DNA of 64,000 nt from Microvelia longipes (Eukaryota; Arthropoda; Insecta; Hemiptera; Veliidae): NCBI GenBank assembly GCA_018340805.1, contig JACMZG010001914.1, forward strand, positions 12,192,667-12,256,666, given 5' to 3'. A model generated the notes under the pieces. The model worked only from the letters and a program-made list of their open reading frames with translations. It was not told where the DNA came from and did no database searches. The translations under genes were made by a program, and so were the position numbers. This document shows positions 11,153-22,528 of this stretch, in pieces. Position 1 is the first letter of the stretch. Each line of letters begins with the position of its first letter.

Positions 11153-11287
11153 CAATTGCTAAATGAGCAGATAAAGCAGTTTTGTCTAAGCTAAGAGCCC
11201 ATATCCTTAAATTATGAACCCTGATGACTCCATCGATAGCAAGTAATGTTGATAATACATCATTGAAATCTACATCACGTGGGATAC
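11153..11287 (-). CDS. SLC30A2/3/8-like: Zinc transporter exon, first part of the cytosolic C-terminal domain
   Basis: The acceptor is TTTTTCAATTTGCCAG before 11287, and the donor GTATGTTG starts at 11152. The exon is 135 bases: two bases finishing a Gly codon, 44 codons and one base. The peptide includes GIPRDVDFNDVLSTLLAIDG and VIRVHNLRIWALSLDKTALS, followed by AHLAIG. This is the beta-alpha-beta C-terminal domain of SLC30 transporters, with the well-kept VHxLxIWxL and LSxHxA patterns. In the family this domain dimerises in the cytosol and regulates transport. Joined to the exon at 9054 the next residues are APSADCTEIL, which fits the family. Confidence 0.95.
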
Positions 11288-11638
11288 CTGGCAAATTGAA
11301 AAATAAAACACTTTTATTAGTCAAAATCATAGAGGAATATTTACTCTATAATAGTTATAAATAAGTAATACTTATTTATATCACTAACACTTTATAATTT
11401 CCATGTTTAATTACATATTATATGTCACAAAATGATAGGAAAAAAAACATAAATATTGCAAACTACTGAAATTGATAACACTATCATATTTAATGGACGT
11501 ATTCTTTTGTATAGATAAGTTACAAATAGATTTGTCGTTTCTCTATTCAACTAAAATGTCCACGGATTCTACAGTGGGGCGATCCTTGGGTGAGTGCAAT
11601 GGTACTAACAATACCTGTCTAGGAATTTGTAATCCAAG

Positions 11639-12372
11639 NNNNNNNNNNNNNNNNNNNNNNNNNNNNNNNNNNNNNNNNNNNNNNNNNNNNNNNNNNNNNN
11701 NNNNNNNNNNNNNNNNNNNNNNNNNNNNNNNNNNNNNNNNNNNNNNNNNNNNNNNNNNNNNNNNNNNNNNNNNNNNNNNNNNNNNNNNNNNNNNNNNNNN
11801 NNNNNNNNNNNNNNNNNNNNNNNNNNNNNNNNNNNNNNNNNNNNNNNNNNNNNNNNNNNNNNNNNNNNNNNNNNNNNNNNNNNNNNNNNNNNNNNNNNNN
11901 NNNNNNNNNNNNNNNNNNNNNNNNNNNNNNNNNNNNNNNNNNNNNNNNNNNNNNNNNNNNNNNNNNNNNNNNNNNNNNNNNNNNNNNNNNNNNNNNNNNN
12001 NNNNNNNNNNNNNNNNNNNNNNNNNNNNNNNNNNNNNNNNNNNNNNNNNNNNNNNNNNNNNNNNNNNNNNNNNNNNNNNNNNNNNNNNNNNNNNNNNNNN
12101 NNNNNNNNNNNNNNNNNNNNNNNNNNNNNNNNNNNNNNNNNNNNNNNNNNNNNNNNNNNNNNNNNNNNNNNNNNNNNNNNNNNNNNNNNNNNNNNNNNNN
12201 NNNNNNNNNNNNNNNNNNNNNNNNNNNNNNNNNNNNNNNNNNNNNNNNNNNNNNNNNNNNNNNNNNNNNNNNNNNNNNNNNNNNNNNNNNNNNNNNNNNN
12301 NNNNNNNNNNNNNNNNNNNNNNNNNNNNNNNNNNNNNNNNNNNNNNNNNNNNNNNNNNNNNNNNNNNNNNNN
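11639..12372. other. Assembly gap (734 N) hiding zinc transporter exons
   Basis: There are 734 consecutive N. The exons on either side (12444-12560 and 11153-11287) code for helix 1 and the C-terminal domain, so the roughly 190 residues between them (helices 2-6, His-rich loop) must be encoded in or next to this gap. The known flanks 12373-12443 and 11288-11638 contain no ZnT-like peptide in any minus frame. About 570 coding bases plus introns would not fit easily in 734 bases, so the gap length is probably an estimate. Long open frames drawn through the gap are artefacts. Confidence 0.97.
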
Positions 12373-12443
12373 GTCAACAGAATTTAACCATGTGTCATAC
12401 TATAACAAATTCAAATCAAGCTATAAAGCTCAATCCTACTTAC

Positions 12444-12560
12444 CCACTGCTTCGGCTATCATGAAGAACAGACATAAAGCACTGACGACAATAATCTGCC
12501 GCCTTGCTTTCTTATTGACTCCCATATCTCTCTCTTTGACATGGCAATGCTCTTCAACAG
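12444..12560 (-). CDS. SLC30A2/3/8-like: Zinc transporter exon with HCH motif and first membrane helix
   Basis: The acceptor reads TTTTTTAATTTGCAG before 12560, and the donor GTAAGTAG begins at 12443. The exon is 117 bases: two bases finishing a Ser codon, 38 codons and one base. The peptide begins VEEHCHVKERDMGVNKKARR and then enters a hydrophobic stretch (IIVVSALCLFFMIAEAVG) that is the first membrane helix of the cation diffusion facilitator fold. The HCH motif just before helix 1 is characteristic of the vertebrate ZnT2/3/4/8 group and related insect proteins, and is thought to bind zinc. The next residues should be the Gly-Tyr-rich start of the helix 1/2 loop, but the intron runs into the N gap 72 bases later. 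Confidence 0.93.
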
Positions 12561-12650
12561 CTGCAAATTAAAAAATTAAAAACAAAACTATTTAAGTATC
12601 AGCATACAAATTTTAAAGTTTACCAATACTGTAATAAAAAATGCGTTTTT

Positions 12651-12813
12651 TAAATAAACAAATAACCAATCTCTTCAAGGTCTTTTACAAACCTGAGACT
12701 ACATCCAACTCTCAGTACTCCAAGCATGGCTGATGATGGCCATGTTTTAAGTGATTGAAAGTCGGCTCTCAAATAAAAATTTTAATTGTGAAGAGACTGG
12801 TTATTTGTTTATT
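12651..12813. repeat. Terminal-repeat fragment with CTGATGATGGCC..GAAAGTC, possible Penelope remnant
   Basis: The segment is bounded by AACAAATAACCAATCTCTTC and its near complement GAAGAGACTGGTTATTTGTT. Inside it GGCTGATGATGGCCATG is followed 12 bases later by TTGAAAGTCGGC. The CTGATGA..GAAA order matches the hammerhead-like motif of the Penelope elements nearby, though stem II is not evident here. I read it as a solo Penelope terminal repeat of another family. It could be an unrelated MITE. Confidence 0.45.
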
Positions 12814-13040
12814 ACTATATAACTTCAAATACAGCACAGGGAGGACCTTATACAAGCATATCCCTCACATCGTTTCCCATGAGGTCTTAAATTAAGGCTA
12901 GCTAACCCAACTAAGGATTTATGTGGTTTCCTTTGACTATATATACATACAGCTAAACATACACACCTTTAGAACACAAGTTTTGGTAAGTAAAAGCAAA
13001 ACAGAATCAATTGATAAAATCAAAAAAGTAATACAAAAAA

Positions 13041-13729
13041 TACTCCCCCGTTGAACAGTAGGGTATTTTCAAGAAATACAAAAGTATTCCCCCACTGAAG
13101 AATAGGGTATTTTAAAGAAATACAAAAGTATTCCCCCACTGAACAGAAGGGTGTTTTGAAGAAATACAAAAGTATTCCCTCACTGAACAGTAGGGTATTT
13201 TAAAGAAATACAAAAGTATTCCCCCCTGAACAGTGGGGTATTTTGAAGAAATACAAAAGTATTCCCACCTGAACAGTAAAGGGTTTTGAAGAAATACAAA
13301 AGTCCCCCACTGACAGTAGGGTATTTTGAAGAAATACAAAAGTATTCCCACACTGAACAGTAGGGTATTTTGAAGAAATAGAAAAGTATTCCCCCACTGA
13401 ACAGTGGGGTGTTTTGAAGGAATAAAAAAGTATTCCCCCACTGAACAGTAGGGTTTTTTAAGAAATACAAAAGTATTACCCCCACTGAACAGTAGGGTAT
13501 TTTGAAGAAATACAAAAGTATTCCCCACTGAACAGTAGGGTATTTTGAAGAAATACAAAAGTATTCCCCACTGAACAGTGGGGTGTTTTGAAGAAATACA
13601 AAAGTATTCCCCCCTGAACAGTAGGTATTTTGAAGAAATACAAAAGTATTCCCACACTGAACAGTAGGTATTTGAAGAAATAAAAAAGTATCCCCACTGA
13701 ACAGTAGGGTATTTTAAAGAAATACAAAA
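13041..13729. repeat. 44-bp minisatellite, left part
   Basis: About 16 units of AGTATTCCCCCACTGAACAG followed by TAGGGTATTTTGAAGAAATACAAA, with unit-to-unit changes and short deletions. The open frames on the minus strand here (13112-13727) are translations of the array in several frames and not genes. The same array resumes at 26690 after the Penelope insertion. The last 11 bases (13719-13729, GAAATACAAAA) are the left target duplication. Confidence 0.95.
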
Positions 13730-13781
13730 TTTTTAATGTTGATAGTCCAAGAATGGGATAATAAAAAAAATGAATTAATGT

Positions 13782-13816
13782 GGCGACGTTTCGGCCAAGC
13801 TGGCCATAATCATGCC
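13782..13816 (-). ncRNA. Hammerhead-like ribozyme motif, minus-strand Penelope copy (3' repeat)
   Basis: On the minus strand: GGC-ATGATTA-T-GGCC-AGCTT-GGCC-GAAAC-GTC-GCC. It has stem I (GGC/GCC), stem II (GGCC/GGCC), the GAAA box and the GUC cleavage triplet. Box 1 is AUGAUUA in place of CUGAUGA, and stem III is only AC/GU with no loop. See the finding on the position 3/8 change. Confidence 0.5.
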
Positions 13817-14799
13817 TAAAAAGAAATATATTTAATTAACATAAATACAACCAAAAAAAGAAATTAATTAGAACTACTCAACCAAGCAAAATAAATTTAA
13901 AAACACAATAGTTACCTTAAAAAGAAAAAGCAAAATCCACCCTGTTGTAAATGTAGGGTTTATCAGAAAATAATTAAAAGTTAAATAAGGCATATTAAAA
14001 AACTAGCTAAACAAGAAATAAAACAATAGATAAAGATAAATTAGAAAGGAGAGAGAGGGGCAAAAAAGGGGAGGGAAATTCAAAAAATTAGAAAATAAAA
14101 AAAATAAATAAGTAAAATGTGTACAAAAATTAAATAGAATAATAAGAAATACTGTATATAAATAAAATAATTATGAGTAATAATAGTTTAGAAAAAATTA
14201 AAATAATAAAATAAAATAATAAAAGGAGAGGGAAAAAGATAACAGAGATAATAATCCATAATTAGCAATACAAATATGTAAAGTAAAAATAATATAAAAA
14301 TAAAAAGAAAGGGGAAAAAAACAATTAAAATAATCAGATAGCAAAACAGTTATGTAATGCAGGTTAAACATAAAAATAAAAAATCAGGGGTTATAATAAA
14401 AAGTAAATACCAAAGACAAAGGAATATACAACAAAGGAAAATAACCATATAAGAAAGGAATAAATAACAATAAAAATATAATAAATAATTATAATATGAA
14501 TTAAAGAAAGTAAAGTTAAAAAATAAAAATCAAAGGAAAAAGATACCATAAAAAAGTTTTAAATAAAGTTGACCTCAATTTATCTATTAAAAAAATAGTT
14601 AAAAGAAGTTCAAGATTAAAAATAAAAACAAAGAAAAAAATATAAGATTAAAAACTCAATTTGTCTATAATAAAAATAGGCAAAAGAGTATAAAGTAACA
14701 ATTAAAAATAAATACAAACAATTTGAATAAAAAAACAATCCTAGTTCTAAAAAGACAGAAAATAGATAGTACTAAAAATAGGCAAAAATATATATTAAA

Positions 14800-14990
14800 A
14801 TATATATCAATATATATCACCAATATACATATTACACACATACACATTACATACACATATATACATATACTACATACATATACATATACATACATACACA
14901 TATATACATATACATACACATACACACAAATACATACATACACAGATACAATATACATCAATATATATATTAAATTAAATAATATTAATA
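14800..14990. repeat. TA/CA-rich microsatellite in the Penelope 3' untranslated region
   Basis: Mixed ATACAT/ACACAT repeats. The same tract occurs as TGTATG/TATGTG at 21250-21410 and 25390-25570 in the two plus copies. Open frames over it on both strands are compositional. Confidence 0.85.
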
Positions 14991-15259
14991 AAATAAAAAT
15001 AAGCAAAAGAGTATAAAGTAACAATTAAAAATAAATAACAACAATTTGAATAAAAAACAATCCTAGTTCTAAAAAAGAAAAGAAAATATATAGTACTAAC
15101 GATAAAAGAAGTAAAAAATAAATTAATATAAAAATAATAAAAATAAAAGACTGGTGAAGAAATAAATAAAAATAAGTGGTGAAGAGGATAAATGAAATAA
15201 TAAGTAAAAAATAAAAATTATTTAGCTTTAAAATGTGAATAAACACCAGCGTAAAATTT

Positions 15260-17830
15260 ATTAAGGTTCTTCATGTCGGTTTTCTTATTAACAACTGAAT
15301 CTATATTAACAGATATATGAAGAGCTTCCAAAATTTTCCTTTTTACAGTATTATTCTCTTTATCTATTATTGATGGATTTTCTAAACTGAAAATAGAGAA
15401 TTCCTTTTGGCATGTTGTGATAGTGCTGTACCAGTTGAAGAAGATGAGTCTGAAATATTATATTTATGACTTGAATCCTGTGTTGAAGTAATTGACCACT
15501 CTCCCCAATATATGATTTGCTACACCCTGTGCAAGATATTTGTAGACTGTTCCTTTTTGATCCATCAGAGGTATTCTATCTTTTAAATTAGTGTAGAGGT
15601 TAGAGGTTTTATTGATAGGTTTGAAGCCAAATGAAATTCCAGGACAATCAAAATTATGCACTAATTTTTGAATATTCCGATAATCCTTTAACATAGCTCA
15701 TACCAAAAATTTTTTTTGTTAAGGATAAGATTAGAATCCTGATTTCTAGTAGGTTGAGTGTTTCCTGAAGGTCTTAGATTTTGTACCATAATTTTTAATA
15801 ATTATTTTAGGATAGAAATTTTCTTGCAATATTAAAAATCTTGTCTTTTAATTCTTTTAAGAATATCTGATCAGTGAGATCTATTGCCCTACGAATTAAA
15901 TTATTTGCAGTATTCAGCTTCTGTGGTATGGGTGGTTAGATTTAAAATTCAGAAACCTATTACTTTTTATCTCTTTACTGTACCATTTTGTAATAAGCTT
16001 TTTATTTGTAATCTAATTATGGTCATATCTAAATAGTTTATTTCATTATTTAATTCAATCTCACTGGTGAACTTAATTCTAGGATGGAAACTACATAAAT
16101 CTTGTTTAAATTCCTCAATTTCGTTTGAGGAAATTGAGGAATAAGTCATCAATATATTTAACTATAAGTTTAGGCTTAACATTAGTTTTAACATGGTAAG
16201 GAGATAATTCAAGACTATTCCAGCAACATTTACTGATAAACTGGAGCCCATGGGTACTCCAAAAAAATTTTATAAAATTTATCAGCAAATTTTAAAGTAT
16301 CCATTGTCTAGGCATAATTTCAAGCATTCCAAATAGAGATCTTTTGCATTTAATATTAGTGCATGGTTCTATTTTTATCCCATTCTTTGTCAATGATATT
16401 GTAAAAATATCTAATGGGATATTAGTAAAAGAGGGAAGTGACGTCAAAGGATACCATGATTTCATCTTCATTAATTTCAATATCATTAAGAATGTTTTTA
16501 AGTTCAGTGAGTTTTTTACATCAAAAGGATTACCTCTGTTTAATTGGTCTAAAGATTTATTTAAGAATTTACTTAATTTTTCGCAAGGTGAGTTGATTTG
16601 ACTTACTATTGGTCTTAGAGGAAACCCTTCTTTGTGAGTTTAATTAAGCCATAAATCCTGGGTGCATAGCTATGTTTATTATTTAAGGCTGTTTTTCTGC
16701 ATTAGTGATGTACTTCTTATTAAGTAGTTTATCTATTAATTTACCGTATCGGTAGCGGAGACTAGGTGTTGGGTCCTCTTCTAGTTCTTCATAGGTAGCC
16801 CGTCACCCAGGTGATTCAGCAATTTTTCTCATATAGTTCTTTATTGAGGATAACAGTTTTATTTGTTTTGTCAGATTTTGTAATGTAAAGTTCAGGATTA
16901 GAACGAAGAAATCGTTTTGTTTCATTCATGTCATTTAAAATCTGTTTCTCTAAGGAACCATACTTATAGTTATTCTTATACTTTTTTGATAATCAAGTAT
17001 TTTGCTTACTATATGACTGCGGAGAGCATTAATATGATTTTCTGAGGTCTCTAGGTTTGTAAACATATATTCTAAATCAACTATAAGTTTTGTAATATTT
17101 TGGTCCAATGAGATGGGCATGGTGTTAAATTAGGTCCTAAACTTAAAAAATAGCAACACATTAGGAATCTCAATATTGGTTAAATTTTGAATCCATTCTT
17201 TCTTGTAAAGTTCTTTGTAATCTCTTATATTAGGGTCCTCCTCTTCATAATTTTTGTTATAATTTTTACTGATCTTCTTCTGATGTTTTTCTTTAAGGGC
17301 GTTAATAAAAGAGTCTTTAAATAATTTAAGAGTTTCCAGAATTTCTTGAGTTAAAATTTCATTTTCAGATTTAATTTGGTTAACCAAAGATTCATGTTCC
17401 AATTTTTAATTTTTCTAATTTCCAGTAGCATTGTTTATTTCTAACTTTAGGCATTTTATTAAAAAACTGTTAAAAAAGTGAGGAGCATTATTGTTTAAAA
17501 AGTCAGATATAAAGACAATTTTCATATTTTTCATGCTCCGTTTAAGATGAGGTGGAATCATATCGGTATTCTTATAACTATACAAATAATCACGTTGTGC
17601 TATTGTTCTACAAGTCTTATTGTAAGATTCTTTAATCTGTATACAGATTTACGTCCAAAATTATTTTTATTCAAAAACTTGGCTATATTGTAGTCTAATT
17701 CTCTTAAAAGTTGATATTCCATATTATGTTTCCTTGAGGGGTTTTGGTTAGTATTCATTGTGATTTTAAAAGTAAAAGAATAGATAAAGAACTGGTATAA
17801 GTTGGACTCACCAGGTATATAGTTGATCAA
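15260..17830 (-). pseudogene. Penelope-like reverse transcriptase/GIY-YIG protein, broken copy 1
   Basis: The minus strand codes for the same protein as the copies at 18399 and 22529 but is split into many short frames. Visible parts are the N-terminus (17600-17830, MINYIPGESNLYQ and RKHNMEYQLLRELDYNIAKF), a helical acidic/basic region (17130-17402), reverse transcriptase pieces (16000-16700) and the linker before the endonuclease (15464-15694, FDCPGISFGFKPINKTSNLY and RIPLMDQKGTVYK). Frame breaks fall near 17600, 17130, 16300, 15970 and 15530, among others. It is the most damaged of the three copies, and no intact protein can be made from it. Confidence 0.88.
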
Positions 17831-17911
17831 GACGTTGAGCTGTATCCCTTTTAACTTATTTTTAATGTTGATAGTCCAAGAATGGGATAATAAAAAAAAA
17901 TGAATTAATGT

Positions 17912-17946
17912 GGCGACGTTTCGGCCAAGCTGGCCATAATCATGCC
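17912..17946 (-). ncRNA. Hammerhead-like ribozyme motif, minus-strand Penelope copy (5' repeat)
   Basis: Same layout and same core changes as at 13782-13816. It faces the motif at 18260-18295 across the TTAAG-repeat junction, so the two are head to head. Confidence 0.5.
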
Positions 17947-17995
17947 TAAAAAGAAATATATTTAATTAACATAAATACAACCAAAAAAAGAAATT

Positions 17996-18067
17996 AAGTT
18001 AAGTTAATTAAGTTAAAGTTAAAGTTAAAGTTAAAGTTAAGTTAAGTTAAGTTAAGTTAATTAAATT
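17996..18067. repeat. (TTAAG)n/(TTAAAG)n junction between inverted Penelope copies
   Basis: About 13 units of GTTAA or AGTTAA, ending GTTAATTAAATTAAG. It sits exactly between the truncated 5' repeats of the minus and plus copies, and is found nowhere else in the window. Confidence 0.85.
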
Positions 18068-18259
18068 AAGTTTTTTTAATATGCCTTATTTAACTTTTAA
18101 TTATTTTCTGATAAAACCCTACATTTACAACAGGGTGGATTTTGCTTTTCTTTTTAAGGTAACTATTGTTTTTTAAATTATTTTTGCTTGGTGAGTAGTT
18201 CTAATTCATTAATTTCTTTTTTTGGTTGTATTTATGTTTAATTAAATATTTTCTTTTTA

Positions 18260-18295
18260 GGCATGATTATGGCCAGCTTTGGCCGAAACGTCGCC
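18260..18295 (+). ncRNA. Hammerhead-like ribozyme motif, plus Penelope copy 1 (5' repeat)
   Basis: GGC-ATGATTA-T-GGCC-AGCTTT-GGCC-GAAAC-GTC-GCC. The stem II loop has one extra T compared with the other four copies, and the core is unchanged. Confidence 0.5.
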
Positions 18296-18398
18296 ACATT
18301 AATTCATTTTTTTTTTTTATTATCCCATTCTTGGACTATCAACATTAAAAATAAGTTAAAAGGGATACAGCTCAACGTCTTGATCAACTATATACCTG

Positions 18399-20922
18399 GT
18401 GAGTCCAATTATACCAGTTCTTTATCTATTCTTTACTTTTAAAATCACAATGAATACTAACCAAAACCCCTCAAGGAAACATAATATGGAATATCAACTT
18501 TTAAGAGAATTAGACTACAATATAGCCAAGTTTTTGAATAAAAATAATTTTGGACGTAAATCTGTATACAGATTAAAGAATCTTACAATAAGAACTTGTA
18601 GAACAATAGCACAACGTGTTATTTGTATAGTTATAAGAATACCGATATGATTCCACCTCATCTAAACGGAGCATGAAAAATATGAAAATTGTCTTTATAT
18701 CTGACTTTTTAAACAATAATGCTCCTCACTTTTTTAACAGTTTTTTAATAAAATGCCTAAAGTTAGAAATAAAACAATGCTACTGGAAATTAGAAAAATT
18801 AAAATTGGAACATGAATCTTTGGTTAACCAAATTAAATCTGAAAATGAAATTTTAACTCAAGAAATTCTGGAAACTCTTAAATTATTTAAAGACTCTTTT
18901 ATTAACGCCCTTAAAGAAAAACATCAGAAGAAGATCAGTAAAAATTATAACAAAAATTATGAAGAGGAGGACCCTAATATAAGAGATTACAAAGAACTTT
19001 ACAAGAAAGAATGGATTCAAAATTTAACCAATATTGAGATTCCTAAATGTGTTGCTAATTTTTTAAGTTTAGGACCTAATTTTAACACCATGCCCATCTC
19101 ATTGGACCAAAATATTACAAAACTTATAGTTGATTTAGAATATATGTTTACAAACCTAGAGACCTCAGAAAATCATATTAATGCTCTCCGCAGTCATATA
19201 GTAAGCAAAATACTTGATTATCAAAAAAAGTATAAGAATAACTATAAGTATGGTTCCTTAGAGAAACAGATTTTAAATGACATGAATGAAACAAAACGAT
19301 TTCTTCGTTCTAATCCTGAACTTTACATTACAAAATCTGACAAAACAAATAAAACTGTTATCCTCAATAAAGAACTATATGAAGAAAAATTGCTGAATCA
19401 CCTGGGTGACCGGGCTACCTATGAAGAACTAGAAGAGGACCCAACACCTAGTCTCCGCTACCGATACGGTAAATTAATAGATAAACTACTTAATAAGAAG
19501 TACATCACTAATGCAGAAAAAAACAGCCTTAAATAATAAACATAGCTATGCACCCAGGATTTATGGCTTAATTAAAACTCACAAAGAAGGGTTTCCTCTA
19601 AGACCAATAGTAAGTCAAATCAACTCACCTTGCGAAAAATTAAGTAAATTCTTAAATAAATCTTTAGACCAATTAAACAGAGGTAATCCTTTTGATGTAA
19701 AAACTCACTTGAACTTAAAAAACATTCTTAATGATATTGAAATTAATGAAGATGAAATCATGGTATCCTTTGACGTCACTTCCCTCTTTACTAATATCCC
19801 ATTAGATATTTTTTACAATATCATTGACAAAGAATGGGATAAAATAGAACCATGCACTAATATTAAATGCAAAGATCTCTATTTGGAATGCTTGAAATTA
19901 TGCCTAGACAATGGATACTTTAAATTTGCTGATAAATTTTATAAAATTTTATTTGGAGTACCCATGGGCTCCAGTTTATCAGTAAATGTTGCTGGAATAG
20001 TCTTGAATTATCTCCTTACCCATGTTAAAACTAATGTTAAGCCTAAACTTATAGTTAAATATATTGATGACTTATTCCTCATTTTAAAGAAAAACGAAAT
20101 TGAGGAATTTAAACAAGATTTATGTAGTTCCATCCTAGAATTAAGTTCACCAGTGAGATTGAATTAAATAATGAATAAAACTATTTAGATATGACCATAA
20201 TTAGATTACAAAATAAAAAGCTTATTACAAAAGTGGTACAGTAAAGAGATAAAAAGTAATAGGTTTCTGAATTTTAAATCTAACCACCATACCAACAGAA
20301 GCTGAATACTGCAAATAATTTAATTCGTAGGGCAATAGATCTCACTGATCAGATATTCTTAAAAGAATTAAAAGACAAGATTTTTAATAAATTGCAAGAA
20401 AATTTCTATCCTAAAATAATTATTAAAAAATTATGGTACAAAAATCTAAGACCATCAGGAAACACTCAACCTACTAGAAATCAGGATTTCTAATCTTATC
20501 CTTAACAAAAAATTTTTGGTATGAGCTATGTTAAAGGATTATCCGAGAATATTCAAAAATTAGTGCATAATTTTGATTGTCCTGGAATTTCATTTGGCTT
20601 CAAACCTATCAATAAAACCTCTAACCTCTACACTAATTTAAAAGATAGAATACCTCTGATGGATCAAAAAGGAACAGTCTACAAAATATCTTGCACAGGG
20701 TGTAGCAAATCATATATTGGGGAGAGTGGTCAATTACTTCAACACAGGATTCAAAGTCATAAATATAATATTTCAGACTCATCTTCTTCAACTGGTACAG
20801 CACTATCACAACATGCCAAAAGGAATTCTCATATTTTCAGTTTAGAAAATCCATCAATAGATAAAGAGAATAATACTGTAAAAGGAAAATTTTGGAAGCT
20901 CTTCATATATCTGTTAATATAG
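18399..20922 (+). pseudogene. Penelope-like reverse transcriptase/GIY-YIG protein, broken copy 2
   Basis: Parts in order: the N-terminus at 18399-18650 (RKHNMEYQLLRELDYNIAKF), then a frame change; 18673-19536, a long helical region with an EHESLVNQIKSENEILTQEI stretch followed by the start of the polymerase; a frame change in the A-run near 19520; 19511-20167, the polymerase core with LRPIVSQINSPCEKLSKFLN, VSFDVTSLFTNIPLDIFYNI (first catalytic Asp), GVPMGSSLSVNVAG and KYIDDLF (catalytic YIDD at 20060-20071); a frameshift near 20135; a degenerate stretch to 20520; and 20521-20922, the GIY-YIG endonuclease with TVYKISCTGCSKSYIGESGQ and LLQHRIQSHK. Family members copy RNA and cut DNA for target-primed insertion. 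Four or more indels break the frame, so it is inactive as it stands. Confidence 0.92.
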
Positions 20923-21249
20923 ATTCAGTTGTTAATAAGAAACCGACATGAAGAACCTTAATAAATTTTACGCTGGTGTTTATTCACATTTTAAAGCTAA
21001 ATAATTTTTATTTTTTACTTATTATTTCATTTATCCTCTTCACCACTTTATTTTTATTTATTTTTCACCAGTCTTTTATTTTTATTATTTTTTATATAAT
21101 TTATTTTTTACTTCTTTTATCGTTAGTACTATATATTTTTTTTCTTTTTTAGAACTAGGATTGTTTTTTATTCAAATTGTTGTTATTTATTTTTAATTGT
21201 TACTTTATACTCTTTTGCTTATTTTTATTTTTATTAATATATATTTTAA

Positions 21250-21410
21250 TATATATATATATTGATGTATATTGTATCTGTGTATGTATGTATTTGTGTG
21301 TATGTGTATGTATATGTATATATGTGTATGTATGTATATGTATATGTGTATGTATGTATATGTATATATGTGTATGTATATGTGTATGTGTGTAATATGT
21401 ATATTGGTGA
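21250..21410. repeat. TGTATG/TATATG microsatellite in the Penelope 3' untranslated region
   Basis: Same tract as at 14800-14990 (complement) and 25390-25570. Hydrophobic open frames here (21177-21523) are translations of the repeat. Confidence 0.85.
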
Positions 21411-22413
21411 TATATATTGATATATTTTTAATATATATTTTGCCTATTTTTAGTACTATCTATTTTCTTGTCTTTTTAGAACTAGGATTGTTTTTTATTC
21501 AAATTGTTGTTATTTATTTTTAATTGTTACTTTATACTCTTTTGCCTATTTTATTAATAGACAAATTGAGTTTTTAATCTTATATTTTTTTCTGTTTTTA
21601 TTTTTAATCTTGAACTTCTTTTAACTATTTTTTTAATAGATAAATTGAGGTCAACTTTATTTAAAACTTTTTTATGGTATCTTTTTTCCTTGATTTTATT
21701 TTTTAACTTTACTTTCTTTAATTCATATTTATAATTATTTATTATATTTATTATTGTTATTTATTCCTTTCTTATATGGTTATTTTCCTTTGTTGTATAT
21801 TCCTTTGTCTTTGGTATTTACTTTTTATTATAACCCTGATTTTTTATTTTTATGTTTAACCTGCATTACATAACTGTTTTGCTATCTGATTATTTTAATT
21901 GTTTTTTCCCCCTTTCTTTTTATTTTTATATTATTTTACTTTACATATTTGTATTGCTAATTATGGATTATTATCTCTGTTATCTTTTTCCCTCTCCTTT
22001 TTATTATTTTATTTTATTATTTTAATTTTTTCTAAACTATTATTACTCATAATTATTTTTATTTATATACAGTATTTTCTTATTATTCTAATTTAATTTT
22101 TGTACACATTTTACTTATTTTTTTTTTATTTTATTTTCTAATTTTTTGAATTTCCTCCCCTTTTTGCCCCTCTCTCTCCTTTCTAATTTATCTTTATCTA
22201 TTGTTTTATTTCTTGTTAGCTATTTTTTAATATGCCTTATTTAACTTTTAATTATTTTCTGATAAAACCCTACATTTACAACAGGGTGGATTTTGCTTTT
22301 TCTTTTTAAGGTAACTATTGTGTTTTTAAATTTATTTTGCTTGGTTGAGTAGTTCTAATTCATTAATTTCTTTTTTTGGTTGTATTTATGTTAATTAAAT
22401 ATATTTCTTTTTA

Positions 22414-22448
22414 GGCATGATTATGGCCAGCTTGGCCGAAACGTCGCC
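22414..22448 (+). ncRNA. Hammerhead-like ribozyme motif, shared repeat between plus copies
   Basis: GGC-ATGATTA-T-GGCC-AGCTT-GGCC-GAAAC-GTC-GCC, in the terminal repeat between the two tandem units. Cleavage at the GUC in a tandem transcript would free one unit-length RNA. Confidence 0.5.
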
Positions 22449-22528
22449 ACATTAATTCATTTTTTTTATTATCCCATTCTTGGACTATCAACATTAAAAA
22501 TAAGTTAAAAGGGATACAGCTCAACGTC

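Noticed and set aside
11472..12464. 330-codon and 252-codon open frames across 11472-12464
   Set aside because: Almost all residues are unknown because the frames run through 734 N.
13112..13727. Long minus-strand open frames with repeated YFCISSKY/VFLQNT peptides
   Set aside because: They are translations of the 44-bp minisatellite, which stays open in several overlapping frames. The repeat length is not a multiple of three and units have frame-changing indels, so no single protein is implied.
14665..15246. Hydrophobic open frames on both strands rich in Tyr, Ile and Val
   Set aside because: Products of TA/TG microsatellite and AT-rich Penelope 3' sequence. The same frames at 21177 and 25351 differ by indels, so they are not conserved proteins.
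17996..18067. Interstitial telomere
   Set aside because: The unit is TTAAG/TTAAAG and not TTAGG, is only about 70 bases long, and occurs only at the Penelope junction.
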